Assembly: GCA_047605605.1 (NCBI GenBank)
Contig: JASGFG010000051.1
Span: 1 to 27,400, forward strand
DNA length: 27,400 nt
Direction of reading: 5' to 3'
Source: JAATGA01 sp047605605
GTDB taxonomy: Bacteria; Pseudomonadota; Alphaproteobacteria; Rhodobacterales; Rhodobacteraceae
Part shown: in pieces, positions 7,289-15,329 of the stretch
Position numbering within the stretch: position 1 is the first letter of the stretch
How the letters are laid out: each line of letters begins with the position of its first letter
Position numbers and translations under genes: made by a program
The notes under the pieces: generated by a model
What the model was told of the DNA's origin: nothing
Seen by the model: the letters and a program-made list of their open reading frames with translations, nothing else
Database searches by the model: none

Positions 7289-8569
7289 GTGAAAACCGCC
7301 CCCTTCGCGCCTTTCGAATGGATGATCGCCTGGCGCTATCTGCGGGCCAGGCGGGCCGAGGGCGGGGTCAGCGTGATGACCTGGATCAGCGTGATCGGCA
7401 TTGCCCTGGCCGTATTCGCGCTGATCGCGACCATGGCGGTCCGCGCCGGGTTCCGCGCCGAATTCGTCAGCACCATCCTGGGGGCGAATGCGCATGTGAC
7501 GGTCTATTCCGCCGGAACGGTCGACGAAAGCGGCCAGTTGCAGCGGGGATTTACCGATTACGCGGAACTGGCCGGCCGCATCGCCGCCGTGCCGGGTGTC
7601 ACACGCGCGGCGCCCGTGGTGCGCGGGCAGGTGATGGCAACCGCCAACGGCACCAATTCCGGGCTGGAAATCTATGGCATGGCCGAGGCCGATGTCGCCA
7701 CCGTGCCCAGCCTGACCGAAGGCGGCGACGACATGGGCGACCTGACCCGGCTGGGGCAGGGGATCGCTCTGGGTTCGGGCGTGGCGCGCGACCTTGGCGT
7801 CGGCGTGGGCGACAGGATCCGCATCATCTCGCCCGACGGGGTGAAGACCGCCTTCGGCACCAGCCCGCGGGTGAATGCCTATGAGGTGGTCTATGTCTTC
7901 ACCACCGGCAGCCCCGACATCGACCGGACCCGCGCCTATCTACCCCTGGCCGAGGCGCAGGCCTTCTTCAACCGCGAGGATCGCGCCGACGAGATCGAGG
8001 TCATGGTGGACGACCCCGACCGGGTCGAGGATTACGAGGCGCCGCTTTTGGCCGCCGCCGGGCCGAATGCCATGCTGTGGACCTGGCGCGACAGCGCGGG
8101 CGCCTTCCTGCGCGCCCTGACGGTCGAGGACAACATGATGTTCATCCTGATGTCGATCCTGGTGCTGATCGCGGCGATGAACATCATCTCGGGGCTTGTG
8201 ATGCTGGTCAAGAACAAGGGCCGCGACATCGGCATCCTGCGCACCATGGGCCTGACCGAAGGCGCGGTGCTGCGCATCTTCTTTCTGTGCGGGGCGATGA
8301 CGGGCCTTGCCGGGACTGCCGCCGGAATCGCGGCGGGCTGTGCCTTTTCCCACTGGTTCACGCCGATCTTCGATTTCGTCAACTGGGTCGCGGGGGGCGG
8401 CGTCTGGGACCCCGAGGTGCGGCCGATCTATCACCTGTCCGCCCGGCTTCAGGCGCGCGACGTGGCATCGGCGGCGGCGCTGTCGCTGGTCCTGTCCTTT
8501 GTGGTCACGATCTTTCCGGCCCGTCGCGCCGCCCGCATGAACCCGGTGGAGGCCCTGCGCTATGAGTGA
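7289..8569 (+). CDS. Lipoprotein-releasing ABC transporter permease (LolC/LolE family)
   Basis: The inner-membrane permease of the Lol system, which extracts mature lipoproteins and hands them to periplasmic LolA. The protein is 426 residues with the FtsX/LolE layout. There is an N-terminal cytoplasmic WMIAWRYLRARR motif, TM1 at about 30-52, a large periplasmic domain (about 55-275), then three helices near 283-309, 330-353 and 385-410, ending NPVEALRYE. SVMTWISVIGIALAV is the family's TM1 signature. Translation starts at GTG 7289, six bases after GGAG. It overlaps the next gene by 8 bases. Only one permease gene accompanies lolD here, so the complex may use two copies of it (LolF-like) instead of a LolC/LolE pair. 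Confidence 0.92.
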   Translation: MKTAPFAPFEWMIAWRYLRARRAEGGVSVMTWISVIGIALAVFALIATMAVRAGFRAEFVSTILGANAHVTVYSAGTVDESGQLQRGFTDYAELAGRIAAVPGVTRAAPVVRGQVMATANGTNSGLEIYGMAEADVATVPSLTEGGDDMGDLTRLGQGIALGSGVARDLGVGVGDRIRIISPDGVKTAFGTSPRVNAYEVVYVFTTGSPDIDRTRAYLPLAEAQAFFNREDRADEIEVMVDDPDRVEDYEAPLLAAAGPNAMLWTWRDSAGAFLRALTVEDNMMFILMSILVLIAAMNIISGLVMLVKNKGRDIGILRTMGLTEGAVLRIFFLCGAMTGLAGTAAGIAAGCAFSHWFTPIFDFVNWVAGGGVWDPEVRPIYHLSARLQARDVASAAALSLVLSFVVTIFPARRAARMNPVEALRYE

Positions 8570-9245
8570 GCCGGTGCTGGTTCTGGAGGCGATTGAAAAG
8601 ATCTACAACCGGGGCAGGCCCTCGGCGGTCGAGGTGTTGCGCGGCGCGGAGCTGAGCGTTGCGCGCGGCGAGGTGGTGGCGATGGTCGCGCCCTCCGGCG
8701 CGGGAAAGTCGACGCTTCTGCACATCGCCGGGCTGCTGGATACCGCGGACCGGGGCAGGGTGATCCTGTCGGGGCGCGACATGGGCGGCCTGCCCGACCG
8801 CGCCCGGACCGAGGCGCGGCGGGCCGATGTCGGCTTCATCTATCAGTTCCATCACCTTCTGCCGGAATTCACCGCGGCCGAGAACATCGTCCTGCCGCAG
8901 CTGGCGAACGGCATTCCCCGGCCGGCGGCCGAGGCGCGGGCGATGACGCTCCTGTCGCGGGTGGGGGTGGCGGCGCGGGCGGATCACCGACCGGCCGCCC
9001 TGTCCGGGGGCGAACAGCAGCGCGTCGCCTTCTGCCGGGCGCTTGCCAACGGGCCGAAGCTGCTGCTGGCGGACGAGCCGACGGGCAACCTGGACCCCGC
9101 GACCTCGGATCAGGTGTTCGGCGCGCTGATGGAGCTGGTCCGCGAAACCGGCCTGTCGGCGCTGATCGCCACGCACAACATGGAACTGGCGCATCGGATG
9201 GACAGGGTGGTGCGGCTGGAAAAGGGGCGGATCGCGCCAGGGTGA
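8562..9245 (+). CDS. lolD: Lipoprotein-releasing ABC transporter ATPase LolD
   Basis: The cytoplasmic ATPase that powers lipoprotein release from the inner membrane; 227 residues, the usual length. Motifs in order are Walker A APSGAGKST (43-51), Q-loop FIYQFHHLLPEF (92-103), signature LSGGEQQR (147-154), Walker B LLLADEPTGNLD (167-178) and H-loop ATHN (203-206). The first glycine of the Walker A consensus is alanine here (A43); the lysine and serine are intact, so activity is expected. Its ATG sits inside the end of the permease gene, so the two are translationally coupled. A terminator follows 11 bases after the stop. Confidence 0.95.
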   Translation: MSEPVLVLEAIEKIYNRGRPSAVEVLRGAELSVARGEVVAMVAPSGAGKSTLLHIAGLLDTADRGRVILSGRDMGGLPDRARTEARRADVGFIYQFHHLLPEFTAAENIVLPQLANGIPRPAAEARAMTLLSRVGVAARADHRPAALSGGEQQRVAFCRALANGPKLLLADEPTGNLDPATSDQVFGALMELVRETGLSALIATHNMELAHRMDRVVRLEKGRIAPG

Positions 9246-9256
9246 CGGTCACATGG

Positions 9257-9279
9257 ACATCCGGCTGTCCGGATGTTTG
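9257..9279 (+). terminator. Intrinsic terminator of the lol operon
   Basis: ACATCCGG pairs perfectly with CCGGATGT around the loop CTGT, followed by TT. It lies just downstream of the lolD stop. Confidence 0.7.
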
Positions 9280-9323
9280 ACCCCGATCCCCCCGGCCTGC
9301 GGGCCCGACCTTCACCCTGGCGC

Positions 9324-9353
9324 TTGTGGCGGCACAGGCGCGTCGTCTAGGCT
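9324..9353 (+). promoter_or_regulatory. Promoter candidate with CTAG-type -10
   Basis: TTGTGG, an 18-base spacer, then TAGGCT (within CTAGGCTGCACC). It lies about 30 bases before the TTG start of the downstream glycosyltransferase-like gene. A similar CTAGnCTGC element occurs at 15266 and 18912. Confidence 0.4.
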
Positions 9354-9382
9354 GCACCCCGCAACGAGTGACGGAGATTGCC

Positions 9383-10234
9383 TTGAACCCGCCTGAAACT
9401 GCCGCCAGAGACGTTGCCGCGATTGCCGTGCCGCTGGCCGGGGTGCCGATCCTGGTCGTCACGCGCTTTTCCTTTGTCGGGCAGTCCGGCTGGCAGGGCG
9501 AGGCGTCGCGCGATGCCGATCTTCTGTTCCAGCCCGACCGGTTGCGGCGGCGGCTGGCGCTGTTCTCCTCGATCACGCTGCCTTCGCTGGCCCTGCAGAC
9601 GAGCCGGGACTTCCGCCATGTGATCCTGACCAGCGACCGCCTGCCAGACCGGGCCATGCAGGATCTGCAAACGGCCTGCATCGAAGCCTATGGCGATGGC
9701 GCGCGTTTCGACATCCTCGCCCGGCCGCCATCGCTGGCCCGCCGTCCGTTGCGCAACTATATGGAGACAGGCTTCCCCGGCCAGACCGTGGCGCAGGTTG
9801 TGCTGGATGACGACGACGGGCTGTCGGTCGATTTCATCGGCCTGCTGCGGCAGGATCTGGCGATGCTCGAGGCCGAACGGCCCGCGATGCAGACGGAACT
9901 TCCCTATTTCCTGTCCTATCCGCTGGGCTATGGGCTGGTGTTCGCAGAGGACGGCGGTGCCGAGGTCTACAGCCACCGCTATCCGTTCATCAACGCAGGG
10001 CTGACGATGATCGGCACACCGAACGGCAAGAACATCCTTGGCATCAACCATCTGGCCGCGCCGCGCAAGTTCGGTGCCCGGCTGGTGCGGCGGCGGCGGA
10101 TGTTCCTGCGCTCGGTCCACGGGTTCAACGATTCCCGCGTTTCGCCGACCGAACGCTGGCAGGCGCTGCCCGACTGGCGGGCCGACGACGACCTGCGGAC
10201 CCGCTTTCCCTATGTGCTGACCGCCGCGGGCTGA
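9383..10234 (+). CDS. Putative rhamnosyltransferase-like glycosyltransferase
   Basis: A 283-residue cytosolic protein resembling the 'putative rhamnosyl transferase' family common in Rhodobacteraceae. It has TRFSF near the start (27-31), FSSITLPSLALQTSRDFRHVILTS, and the acidic run LDDDDGLSVDF (141-151), which fits a DXD metal/nucleotide-sugar site of a GT-A fold. The donor sugar and acceptor are unknown; a surface glycan is likely. I place the start at TTG 9383, since GGAG lies six bases upstream and the residues before it are not protein-like. It stands alone between the lol operon and a convergent oxidoreductase, with a type B repeat after its stop. Confidence 0.7.
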   Translation: MNPPETAARDVAAIAVPLAGVPILVVTRFSFVGQSGWQGEASRDADLLFQPDRLRRRLALFSSITLPSLALQTSRDFRHVILTSDRLPDRAMQDLQTACIEAYGDGARFDILARPPSLARRPLRNYMETGFPGQTVAQVVLDDDDGLSVDFIGLLRQDLAMLEAERPAMQTELPYFLSYPLGYGLVFAEDGGAEVYSHRYPFINAGLTMIGTPNGKNILGINHLAAPRKFGARLVRRRRMFLRSVHGFNDSRVSPTERWQALPDWRADDDLRTRFPYVLTAAG

Positions 10235-10287
10235 GGGTCCGGGACGAACGCCTGCCGATCACCGGCGGCAAAACCCTTCTCCTCCTC

Positions 10288-10353
10288 CCTTCATCTTGGC
10301 GCAAATACCCTGCGGGGAGGACCGGAGGGGTGCAAAACCCCTCCGGGGCCGGG
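10288..10353 (+). repeat. Dispersed intergenic hairpin repeat, type B, copy 1
   Basis: A unit starting CCCTTCATCTTGG, then CAAATACCCTG, then a perfect 9-bp stem CCGGAGGGG (10322-10330) / CCCCTCCGG (10338-10346) with loop TGCAAAA. It is almost identical to 20163-20229. It lies between convergent genes (glycosyltransferase-like and LLM oxidoreductase). Confidence 0.8.
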
Positions 10354-10379
10354 CGGAGGAGGCCGCCGCTTCCGGACCG

Positions 10380-11360
10380 CTATAGGTCGCGCAACACCTC
10401 TGCCGCGATTTGATAGCTGCGGATGCGCGCCTCGTGGCTGTGGATCTGGCTGGCCAGGATCACCTCGTCGGGGTGCAGCCGCTCGAACCAGCCCTTGAAG
10501 GCGCGCCGCAGGCTGTCGGGCGCCCCCGTGGCCGAACAGGCCAGCGCGCGGCTGACGCCCATCCGCACCTCGGGCGGGATCTGCGTGTCGACATCCCTTG
10601 CCGGCGGCGGCAGCTTGCCGGGCTGGCCGGTCCGCAGCCGGGCAAAGGCCTGCTGCATCGAAGTGCGCAGATAGATCGCCTCGTCATCGGTATCGGCGGC
10701 AAAGACGCCCATGCCCATCATGAAATAAGGCTCGGACAGGAATTGCGACGGCCGGAAGGTGCGGCGATAGGTTTCCGCCGCCTCTTCCAGGAAGTCGGGG
10801 GCGAAATGGCTGGCAAAGGCATAGGGCAGCCCCAGATAGGCCGCCAATTGCGCGCCGTAAAGCGACGATCCCAGGATCCAGACAGGCACGCCCGTCCCTT
10901 CGCCCGGAAAGGCCTGGATCTGAGCACCGGGGCGTGTCTGGAAATATTCGATCACCTCCACCACGTCCTGCGGGAAGGTATCCTCGCCGGACATGTGCCG
11001 GCGCAGGGCGCGGGCCGTCGCCATGTCGGTGCCGGGCGCGCGCCCCAAGCCCAGGTCGATCCGGCCGGGGTAAAGCGTCGCCAGCGTGCCGAACTGTTCG
11101 GCGATCACCAGCGGCGAATGGTTCGGCAGCATGATGCCCCCGGCGCCGACGCGGATCGTCCGGGTCGCCGCGGCGACATGGCCGATGACCAGCGCCGTCG
11201 CCGCGCTGGCTATTCCGGGCATATTGTGATGCTCGGCCAGCCAGTAGCGGTGGTATCCCATCGCCTCGGCCCGCTGCGCCAGATCGCGGGTATTGGCCAG
11301 CGCCTGGCCGGCATCGCTGCCTTCTGGGACGGGGGCGAGATCGAGAATCGAATGGCGCAT
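10380..11360 (-). CDS. LLM-class flavin-dependent oxidoreductase (luciferase-like)
   Basis: A 326-residue TIM-barrel monooxygenase-type protein of the bacterial luciferase superfamily, MsnO8-like subgroup. Typical segments are MGYHRYWLAEHHNMPGIAS (34-52), VGAGGIMLPNHSPLVIAEQF (71-90), RIDLGLGRAPGTD and the later PVWILGSS. It should use FMNH2 or a similar reduced flavin from a separate reductase. The substrate cannot be told. The start is the ATG at 11360, with GGAAAGG upstream. It is divergent from kup (146-base gap). No reductase or sulfonate/alkane genes lie nearby. Confidence 0.9.
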   Translation of the reverse strand: MRHSILDLAPVPEGSDAGQALANTRDLAQRAEAMGYHRYWLAEHHNMPGIASAATALVIGHVAAATRTIRVGAGGIMLPNHSPLVIAEQFGTLATLYPGRIDLGLGRAPGTDMATARALRRHMSGEDTFPQDVVEVIEYFQTRPGAQIQAFPGEGTGVPVWILGSSLYGAQLAAYLGLPYAFASHFAPDFLEEAAETYRRTFRPSQFLSEPYFMMGMGVFAADTDDEAIYLRTSMQQAFARLRTGQPGKLPPPARDVDTQIPPEVRMGVSRALACSATGAPDSLRRAFKGWFERLHPDEVILASQIHSHEARIRSYQIAAEVLRDL

Positions 11361-11445
11361 GACGGTGCCTTTCCGGGCGGGGCAATTTCGGTTTCCCTGC
11401 CGATATGGGGCGCAACCCCCCGGATTTCCAGCGTTTGCGACGCGC

Positions 11446-11474
11446 TTGCCGCATTGCGGCACCCAGAGTATAAG
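11446..11474 (+). promoter_or_regulatory. kup promoter candidate
   Basis: TTGCCG (11446-11451), a 17-base spacer, then TATAAG (11469-11474, five of six matches to TATAAT). The ATG lies 32 bases downstream. This is the strongest sigma70-type promoter I see in the window. Confidence 0.6.
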
Positions 11475-11506
11475 CGCGCTTCTGTGCCACTGCTCGGTGC
11501 GCGAAC

Positions 11507-13414
11507 ATGACAGATCAAACGGCCCCCGCCGATGCCGAAACGGGGGACCACGGAACCGGCCGCAGCCCCATGTGGCTTCTGGTGCTGAGTTCCATCGGTG
11601 TCGTCTATGGCGACATCGGCACCAGTCCGCTTTACGCCTTGCGGGAATCCCTCCATGTCGCCGCGCGCGGCGGGCTGGAGGCAGAAGAGGTCGTGGGCGT
11701 CGTCTCGCTGCTGATCTGGACGATCTTCGTGATCGTGACGCTGAAATACGTCATCCTGATCCTGCGCGCCGACAACAATGGCGAGGGGGGCACCCTGTCG
11801 CTGGTGGCGCTGGCGCAGCGCGCGGTCGGGCGGCGCACGCCGCTGATCCTGGCGATCGGGGTGCTGGGGACGGCGCTGTTCTTCGGCGATGCGATCATCA
11901 CGCCGGCGATTTCCGTGCTGTCCGCGGTCGAGGGGCTGGAACTGGTCGCCCACGGGTTTACCCCCTATGTGATCCCGCTGACGCTGGTGATCATCACCGG
12001 CATCTTCATCGTGCAGAAGCATGGCACCGATGCGGTGTCACGGTTCTTCGGGCCGATCATGGTGCTGTGGTTCGGTGTCATGGCGGTGCTGGGGCTGATC
12101 CATATCGGCGACGAGATGTCGATCCTGCGGGCGCTGAACCCCTGGCACGGCATCTATTACGTCGGCCATCACGGGCTGAACGCCCTGCCCGCCATGGGGG
12201 CGGTGTTTCTGGCCGTCACCGGGGTCGAGGCGCTTTATGCCGACATGGGCCATTTCGGCCGCCGCCCGATCCGCATCGCGTGGAGCGCGGTCGTCGCGCC
12301 CGCCCTGACGCTCAGCTATCTGGGGCAGGGGGCGCTGGTGCTGGCGCATCCCGAAACCGCCGAAAACCCGTTCTTTCTTCAGGCACCCGAATGGGCCTTG
12401 CTGCCGCTGGTCGTGCTGGCGACCGCGGCGACGGTCATCGCGGCACAGGCGGTGATCTCGGGCGCCTTCTCGATGGCGCAGCAGGCCGTGCAGCTGGGGC
12501 TTCTGCCGCGGCTGACGATCCAGCATACGTCCGAGACGCAGCGCGGGCAGGTCTATCTGCCCGGCATCAACCGGCTGCTGTTCGCGGGGGTGATCATCCT
12601 GGTGCTGTCCTTTGGCAGCTCGGCCCGGCTGGCGGCGGCCTATGGCATCGCCGTGACCGGCACGATGATCACCACGACGATCCTTTCCGCGGTGGTGTTC
12701 CGGCGCAGCTGGAACTGGCCGTGGTGGGCGCTGTGCCTTGTGTCGCTGCCGCTGTTCCTGTTTGAAAGCGCCTTCCTGATCGCCAACCTGCAAAAGGTGC
12801 TGGATGGCGGCTGGCTGCCGCTGGCGCTGGCCGCGGCCGTGGGCGTGCTGGTGTGGATCTGGGTGCGGGGCACGGCGCATGTGCTGGCCAAGTCGCGCGT
12901 CGGCGCCGTGTCGATCGAGACGCTGGTGCATTCGCTGGCCAAGTCTCAGCGTCTGGCCGAAGCGCCGGGAACGGCGGTCTTCCTGACCTCGGATTCCGAA
13001 ATGGCCCCTTCGGCGCTGATGCACAACCTCAAGCACAACCATGTGCTGCACCGGCAGAACTATATCGTGACGGTCAGCGGCTCGACCATGCCCTATGTCC
13101 CGGATTCCGAGCGGGTGACGCTGGAACGCCTGTCCGACCGTTTCGCCCGGGTGCGGATGACCTTTGGCTATATGGAACAGCCGAACGTCCCCAAGGCGCT
13201 GGCCCTGACCCGCAAGATGGGCGAGAAATACGATATCATGACCACCTCGTTCTTCCTGAACCGGCGCAGTTTCCGCGCGGCGGCCAAGGGGCGGATGCCG
13301 CATTGGCAGGAACGGATCTACATCACCCTGACCAAGCTGGGGGCGGATGCGACCGACTTCTACCAGTTGCCCACCAACCGTGTGGTCGAGATGGGCCAGC
13401 AGCTGGCCATCTGA
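11507..13414 (+). CDS. kup: Kup family potassium uptake protein
   Basis: An inner-membrane K+/H+ symporter of the KUP/HAK/KT family, 635 residues, the normal length. The N-terminal signature GVVYGDIGTSPLYALRE (31-47) and RADNNGEGGTLSL (87-99) are diagnostic. About twelve hydrophobic helices fill residues 20-460. The last 170 residues are a soluble cytoplasmic domain with PGTAVFLTS and the conserved ending. The ATG at 11507 has only a poor Shine-Dalgarno sequence, but a strong promoter lies just upstream and the N-terminus fits the family. A hairpin separates it from the convergent gene downstream. Confidence 0.96.
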   Translation: MTDQTAPADAETGDHGTGRSPMWLLVLSSIGVVYGDIGTSPLYALRESLHVAARGGLEAEEVVGVVSLLIWTIFVIVTLKYVILILRADNNGEGGTLSLVALAQRAVGRRTPLILAIGVLGTALFFGDAIITPAISVLSAVEGLELVAHGFTPYVIPLTLVIITGIFIVQKHGTDAVSRFFGPIMVLWFGVMAVLGLIHIGDEMSILRALNPWHGIYYVGHHGLNALPAMGAVFLAVTGVEALYADMGHFGRRPIRIAWSAVVAPALTLSYLGQGALVLAHPETAENPFFLQAPEWALLPLVVLATAATVIAAQAVISGAFSMAQQAVQLGLLPRLTIQHTSETQRGQVYLPGINRLLFAGVIILVLSFGSSARLAAAYGIAVTGTMITTTILSAVVFRRSWNWPWWALCLVSLPLFLFESAFLIANLQKVLDGGWLPLALAAAVGVLVWIWVRGTAHVLAKSRVGAVSIETLVHSLAKSQRLAEAPGTAVFLTSDSEMAPSALMHNLKHNHVLHRQNYIVTVSGSTMPYVPDSERVTLERLSDRFARVRMTFGYMEQPNVPKALALTRKMGEKYDIMTTSFFLNRRSFRAAAKGRMPHWQERIYITLTKLGADATDFYQLPTNRVVEMGQQLAI

Positions 13415-13428
13415 ACCGGCGGCGCGCA

Positions 13429-13448
13429 GCCCGGCTTTCGGGCCGGGC
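13429..13448. terminator. Hairpin between convergent genes
   Basis: GCCCGGC and GCCGGGC pair perfectly around TTTCGG in the 36-base gap between kup and the following minus-strand gene. There is no T-run, so it may serve both directions weakly. Confidence 0.5.
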
Positions 13449-13450
13449 GG

Positions 13451-14323
13451 CTAGGGCGCGAGGAAGGTGATGTCGCTGCGCGCGGCGATGCGGGCGACAT
13501 CCTGGTAATACGCCTCGGTCAGGGCATCGACGCTGTCCTGCGTCCAGCCGGGCAGATCCGCCGGTGCCCTGTTCGCGCCCGGCAGAACGTATTTATCCAG
13601 AAAGGCCGCGGCGATCTGGCGTCGCTGTATCGCGCTGCCCGGCGGACGGCTGGCCAGATAGGCGCGCATCCGGGCCAGCCCGTCCCTGGACAACAGCATG
13701 GCCAGCAGGTCGTCCGCCCCCTCCAGCGCGGTATCGGGGTCATGACCGCTGACCGCCTGCAACACGTCGGGCCAGATCAGCGGCGTATCCTCGTCGCACC
13801 AGACGGTCAGGGGGACATCGGGGTTTTCCTCGCGCACCCGGTCGATCACATCGGACCAATAAAGCTCGCCCGTATCCAGAGCGCCCAGAAACTCGTCATA
13901 GCTGCGGTCCTTCTGGCGGGCGAACAGCGCGGGCAGGAACCCGGCTAGATTGCGGATGCCGATGTGGAATTCCGCCCGATGGTCGGGAAAGATCTGCTGG
14001 AACGCGCGGACCCGCTCGGCCGCGGCATGGTAGAGCGTTCCCTTCAGCACCCATTGCGGAAAGCTCAGAAAGTTTTCCCATGACAGGACCATCCGGCGCG
14101 GCGTGTCGGATTGCAGGATCTGTTCCAGCACCATGGCCTGCGTTTCGGCCGAGGCGGTCTGCCCCTTCAGCTGTATCGCCGTATCGCGCAGCAGGTTGCG
14201 ATAGCGCGCCGGCCCCGGCACCGCGATTCCCTGCCGGGTCAGAAGTTCGCGGTTGCGCAACAGGCATTTCAGCAGACGCTCCTCGTCGGTGCAATGCGCG
14301 CCGAGGTGATAGACGATTTCCAT
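13451..14323 (-). CDS. Hypothetical protein, sulfotransferase-like N-terminus
   Basis: A 290-residue cytosolic protein that I cannot place with certainty. It opens MEIVYHLGAHCTDEERLLKCL, laid out like the P-loop start of sulfotransferases (typically HIGxHKTGTTSLQ). The PAPS-binding KTGTT is replaced by CTDEE, so the binding loop appears lost. Later segments include MVLSWENFLSFP (78-89), FHIGIRNLAGFLPALFARQ, WSDVIDRVREENPDVPLTVWCDEDTPLIW and the end ARIAARSDITFLAP. The layout, with a central 'R-N-L-A' strand and a W-C-D-E-D strand, fits the Rhodobacteraceae sulfotransferase-like proteins of unknown function. It is transcribed convergently with kup. The gene is real; its function is unknown. 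Confidence 0.72.
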   Translation of the reverse strand: MEIVYHLGAHCTDEERLLKCLLRNRELLTRQGIAVPGPARYRNLLRDTAIQLKGQTASAETQAMVLEQILQSDTPRRMVLSWENFLSFPQWVLKGTLYHAAAERVRAFQQIFPDHRAEFHIGIRNLAGFLPALFARQKDRSYDEFLGALDTGELYWSDVIDRVREENPDVPLTVWCDEDTPLIWPDVLQAVSGHDPDTALEGADDLLAMLLSRDGLARMRAYLASRPPGSAIQRRQIAAAFLDKYVLPGANRAPADLPGWTQDSVDALTEAYYQDVARIAARSDITFLAP

Positions 14324-14405
14324 GGACTGCCCGGCCTGCCAAGGGTTTCTTTTGCCGTGAATATAGGGAGTTTTGCGCAGGACGGAACCCGTTTCGGCCC
14401 CGGCA

Positions 14406-14434
14406 TTGCGCGACCCTGCCGAAGGTGCTAGAGC
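14406..14434 (+). promoter_or_regulatory. tRNA-Thr promoter candidate
   Basis: TTGCGC, a 17-base spacer, then TAGAGC (within GCTAGAGC), ending 19 bases before the tRNA. This spacing is suitable for a short 5' leader. Confidence 0.4.
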
Positions 14435-14453
14435 CGTCGTCGCCCAAAAAGGC

Positions 14454-14529
14454 GCCGCGTTAGCTCAGCTGGTAGAGCAACCGCCTTGTAAGCGGTAGGT
14501 CGTCCGTTCGATCCGGACACGCGGCACCA
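14454..14529 (+). tRNA. tRNA-Thr (anticodon UGU)
   Basis: A full cloverleaf. Acceptor arms GCCGCGT (14454-14460) and ACGCGGC (14519-14525); D-arm GCTC/GAGC; anticodon stem ACCGC/GCGGT around loop CTTGTAA, with anticodon TGT at 14487-14489; T-arm GTCCG/CGGAC around TTCGATC; and an encoded CCA at 14527-14529. It reads ACA codons (and ACG by wobble). Its last base directly abuts the stop codon of the convergent regulator gene, with no gap. Confidence 0.97.
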
Positions 14530-15138
14530 TCACACCCGCAAAAGCCGCACGAACAGCGTTTCCAGATAGTCCTCCGCCTCGGCAAAGGGATCGTGGCCGG
14601 GGCCAAGAACGGCGCGCACCTGGGTGTCGAAATCGGCATAATGCTGGGTCAGCGCCCAGATCGAAAAGATCAGATGCACGGGATGGACGCGCGCGATCCG
14701 CCCCTCGCGCATCCAACGGTCCAGCACGGCGGCCTTTTCATCCACCAGATCCTTCAGCGGCCCTTCGATGGCCGCGCGCATCCGCGGCGCGCCTTGCACG
14801 ATCTCGTTCGCGAACAGCCGGCTTTCGCGGGGAAAGTCGCGCGACAGGTCCAGCTTGCGACGGACATAGGCCATGATCTCGGCCACCGGCTCGCCTTCCG
14901 GGTTCATCGCGCGCAGCGGGTCCAGCCAGGTGTCCAGCAGCCGCGACAGCAGCGCGGTATGGATCGCCTCTTTCGAGGGGAAGTAATACAGCAGGTTCGG
15001 CTTCGACAGATCCGCCGCCGCGGCGATGCGGTCCAGCGTCGCGCCGCGGAACCCTTCGGCGGAAAACACCTCCAGCGCGGCCTCCAGAATGGCCTCGCGG
15101 TTCTTCGCCTGTATCCTTGTGCGCGGTCTGCTCATCAT
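14530..15138 (-). CDS. TetR-family regulator, RutR-like
   Basis: A 202-residue dimeric DNA-binding protein. The N-terminal helix-turn-helix (about 16-58) has GATLDRIAAAADLSKPNLLYYFPSKE split over the turn and recognition helix. The C-terminal ligand domain closely resembles RutR (YcdC): SRLFANEIVQGAP (106-118), LVDEKAAVLDRWM, and the very characteristic IWALTQHYADFDTQVRAVL (160-178). RutR binds uracil or thymine and controls pyrimidine catabolism. The gene is divergent from a beta-alanine:pyruvate aminotransferase, which fits that role. Two ATGs in a row (15138, 15135) are possible starts; GGGG lies just upstream. The true ligand is an inference from similarity. Confidence 0.88.
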   Translation of the reverse strand: MMSRPRTRIQAKNREAILEAALEVFSAEGFRGATLDRIAAAADLSKPNLLYYFPSKEAIHTALLSRLLDTWLDPLRAMNPEGEPVAEIMAYVRRKLDLSRDFPRESRLFANEIVQGAPRMRAAIEGPLKDLVDEKAAVLDRWMREGRIARVHPVHLIFSIWALTQHYADFDTQVRAVLGPGHDPFAEAEDYLETLFVRLLRV

Positions 15139-15244
15139 CCCCGGTCCAGGGTCGCGGACGGACCAGCCCGCGCCGCAATCGTGTGCGCTTTCTGGCCCGG
15201 ATCGACGCAGGATGCAAACCTGTCATGTCCGCCCTTTTGCTGCA

Positions 15245-15272
15245 TTGACTGCCGCCGCGGCAATGCTAGCCT
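15245..15272 (+). promoter_or_regulatory. Aminotransferase promoter candidate
   Basis: TTGACT (15245-15250), a 16-base spacer, then TAGCCT (15267-15272, within GCTAGCCTGCGCC). A palindrome at 15282-15291 would overlap the start of transcription. Confidence 0.45.
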
Positions 15273-15281
15273 GCGCCGCAG

Positions 15282-15291
15282 TTTGATCAAA
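15282..15291. promoter_or_regulatory. Palindromic operator candidate
   Basis: TTTGATCAAA is a perfect 10-bp palindrome in the intergenic region between the RutR-like regulator and the aminotransferase. It lies just downstream of the likely -10. The known RutR site has TTGAC-type half sites, so the TTGA...TCAA ends are compatible, but the spacing is shorter. Binding is an inference. Confidence 0.4.
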
Positions 15292-15329
15292 TCCGACCGC
15301 CGCTAAGGCGGCCCAACCGGGAGACCCCC

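Noticed and set aside
12038..13303. 421-codon frame antisense to kup
   Set aside because: Histidine/arginine-rich shadow of a clear Kup gene.
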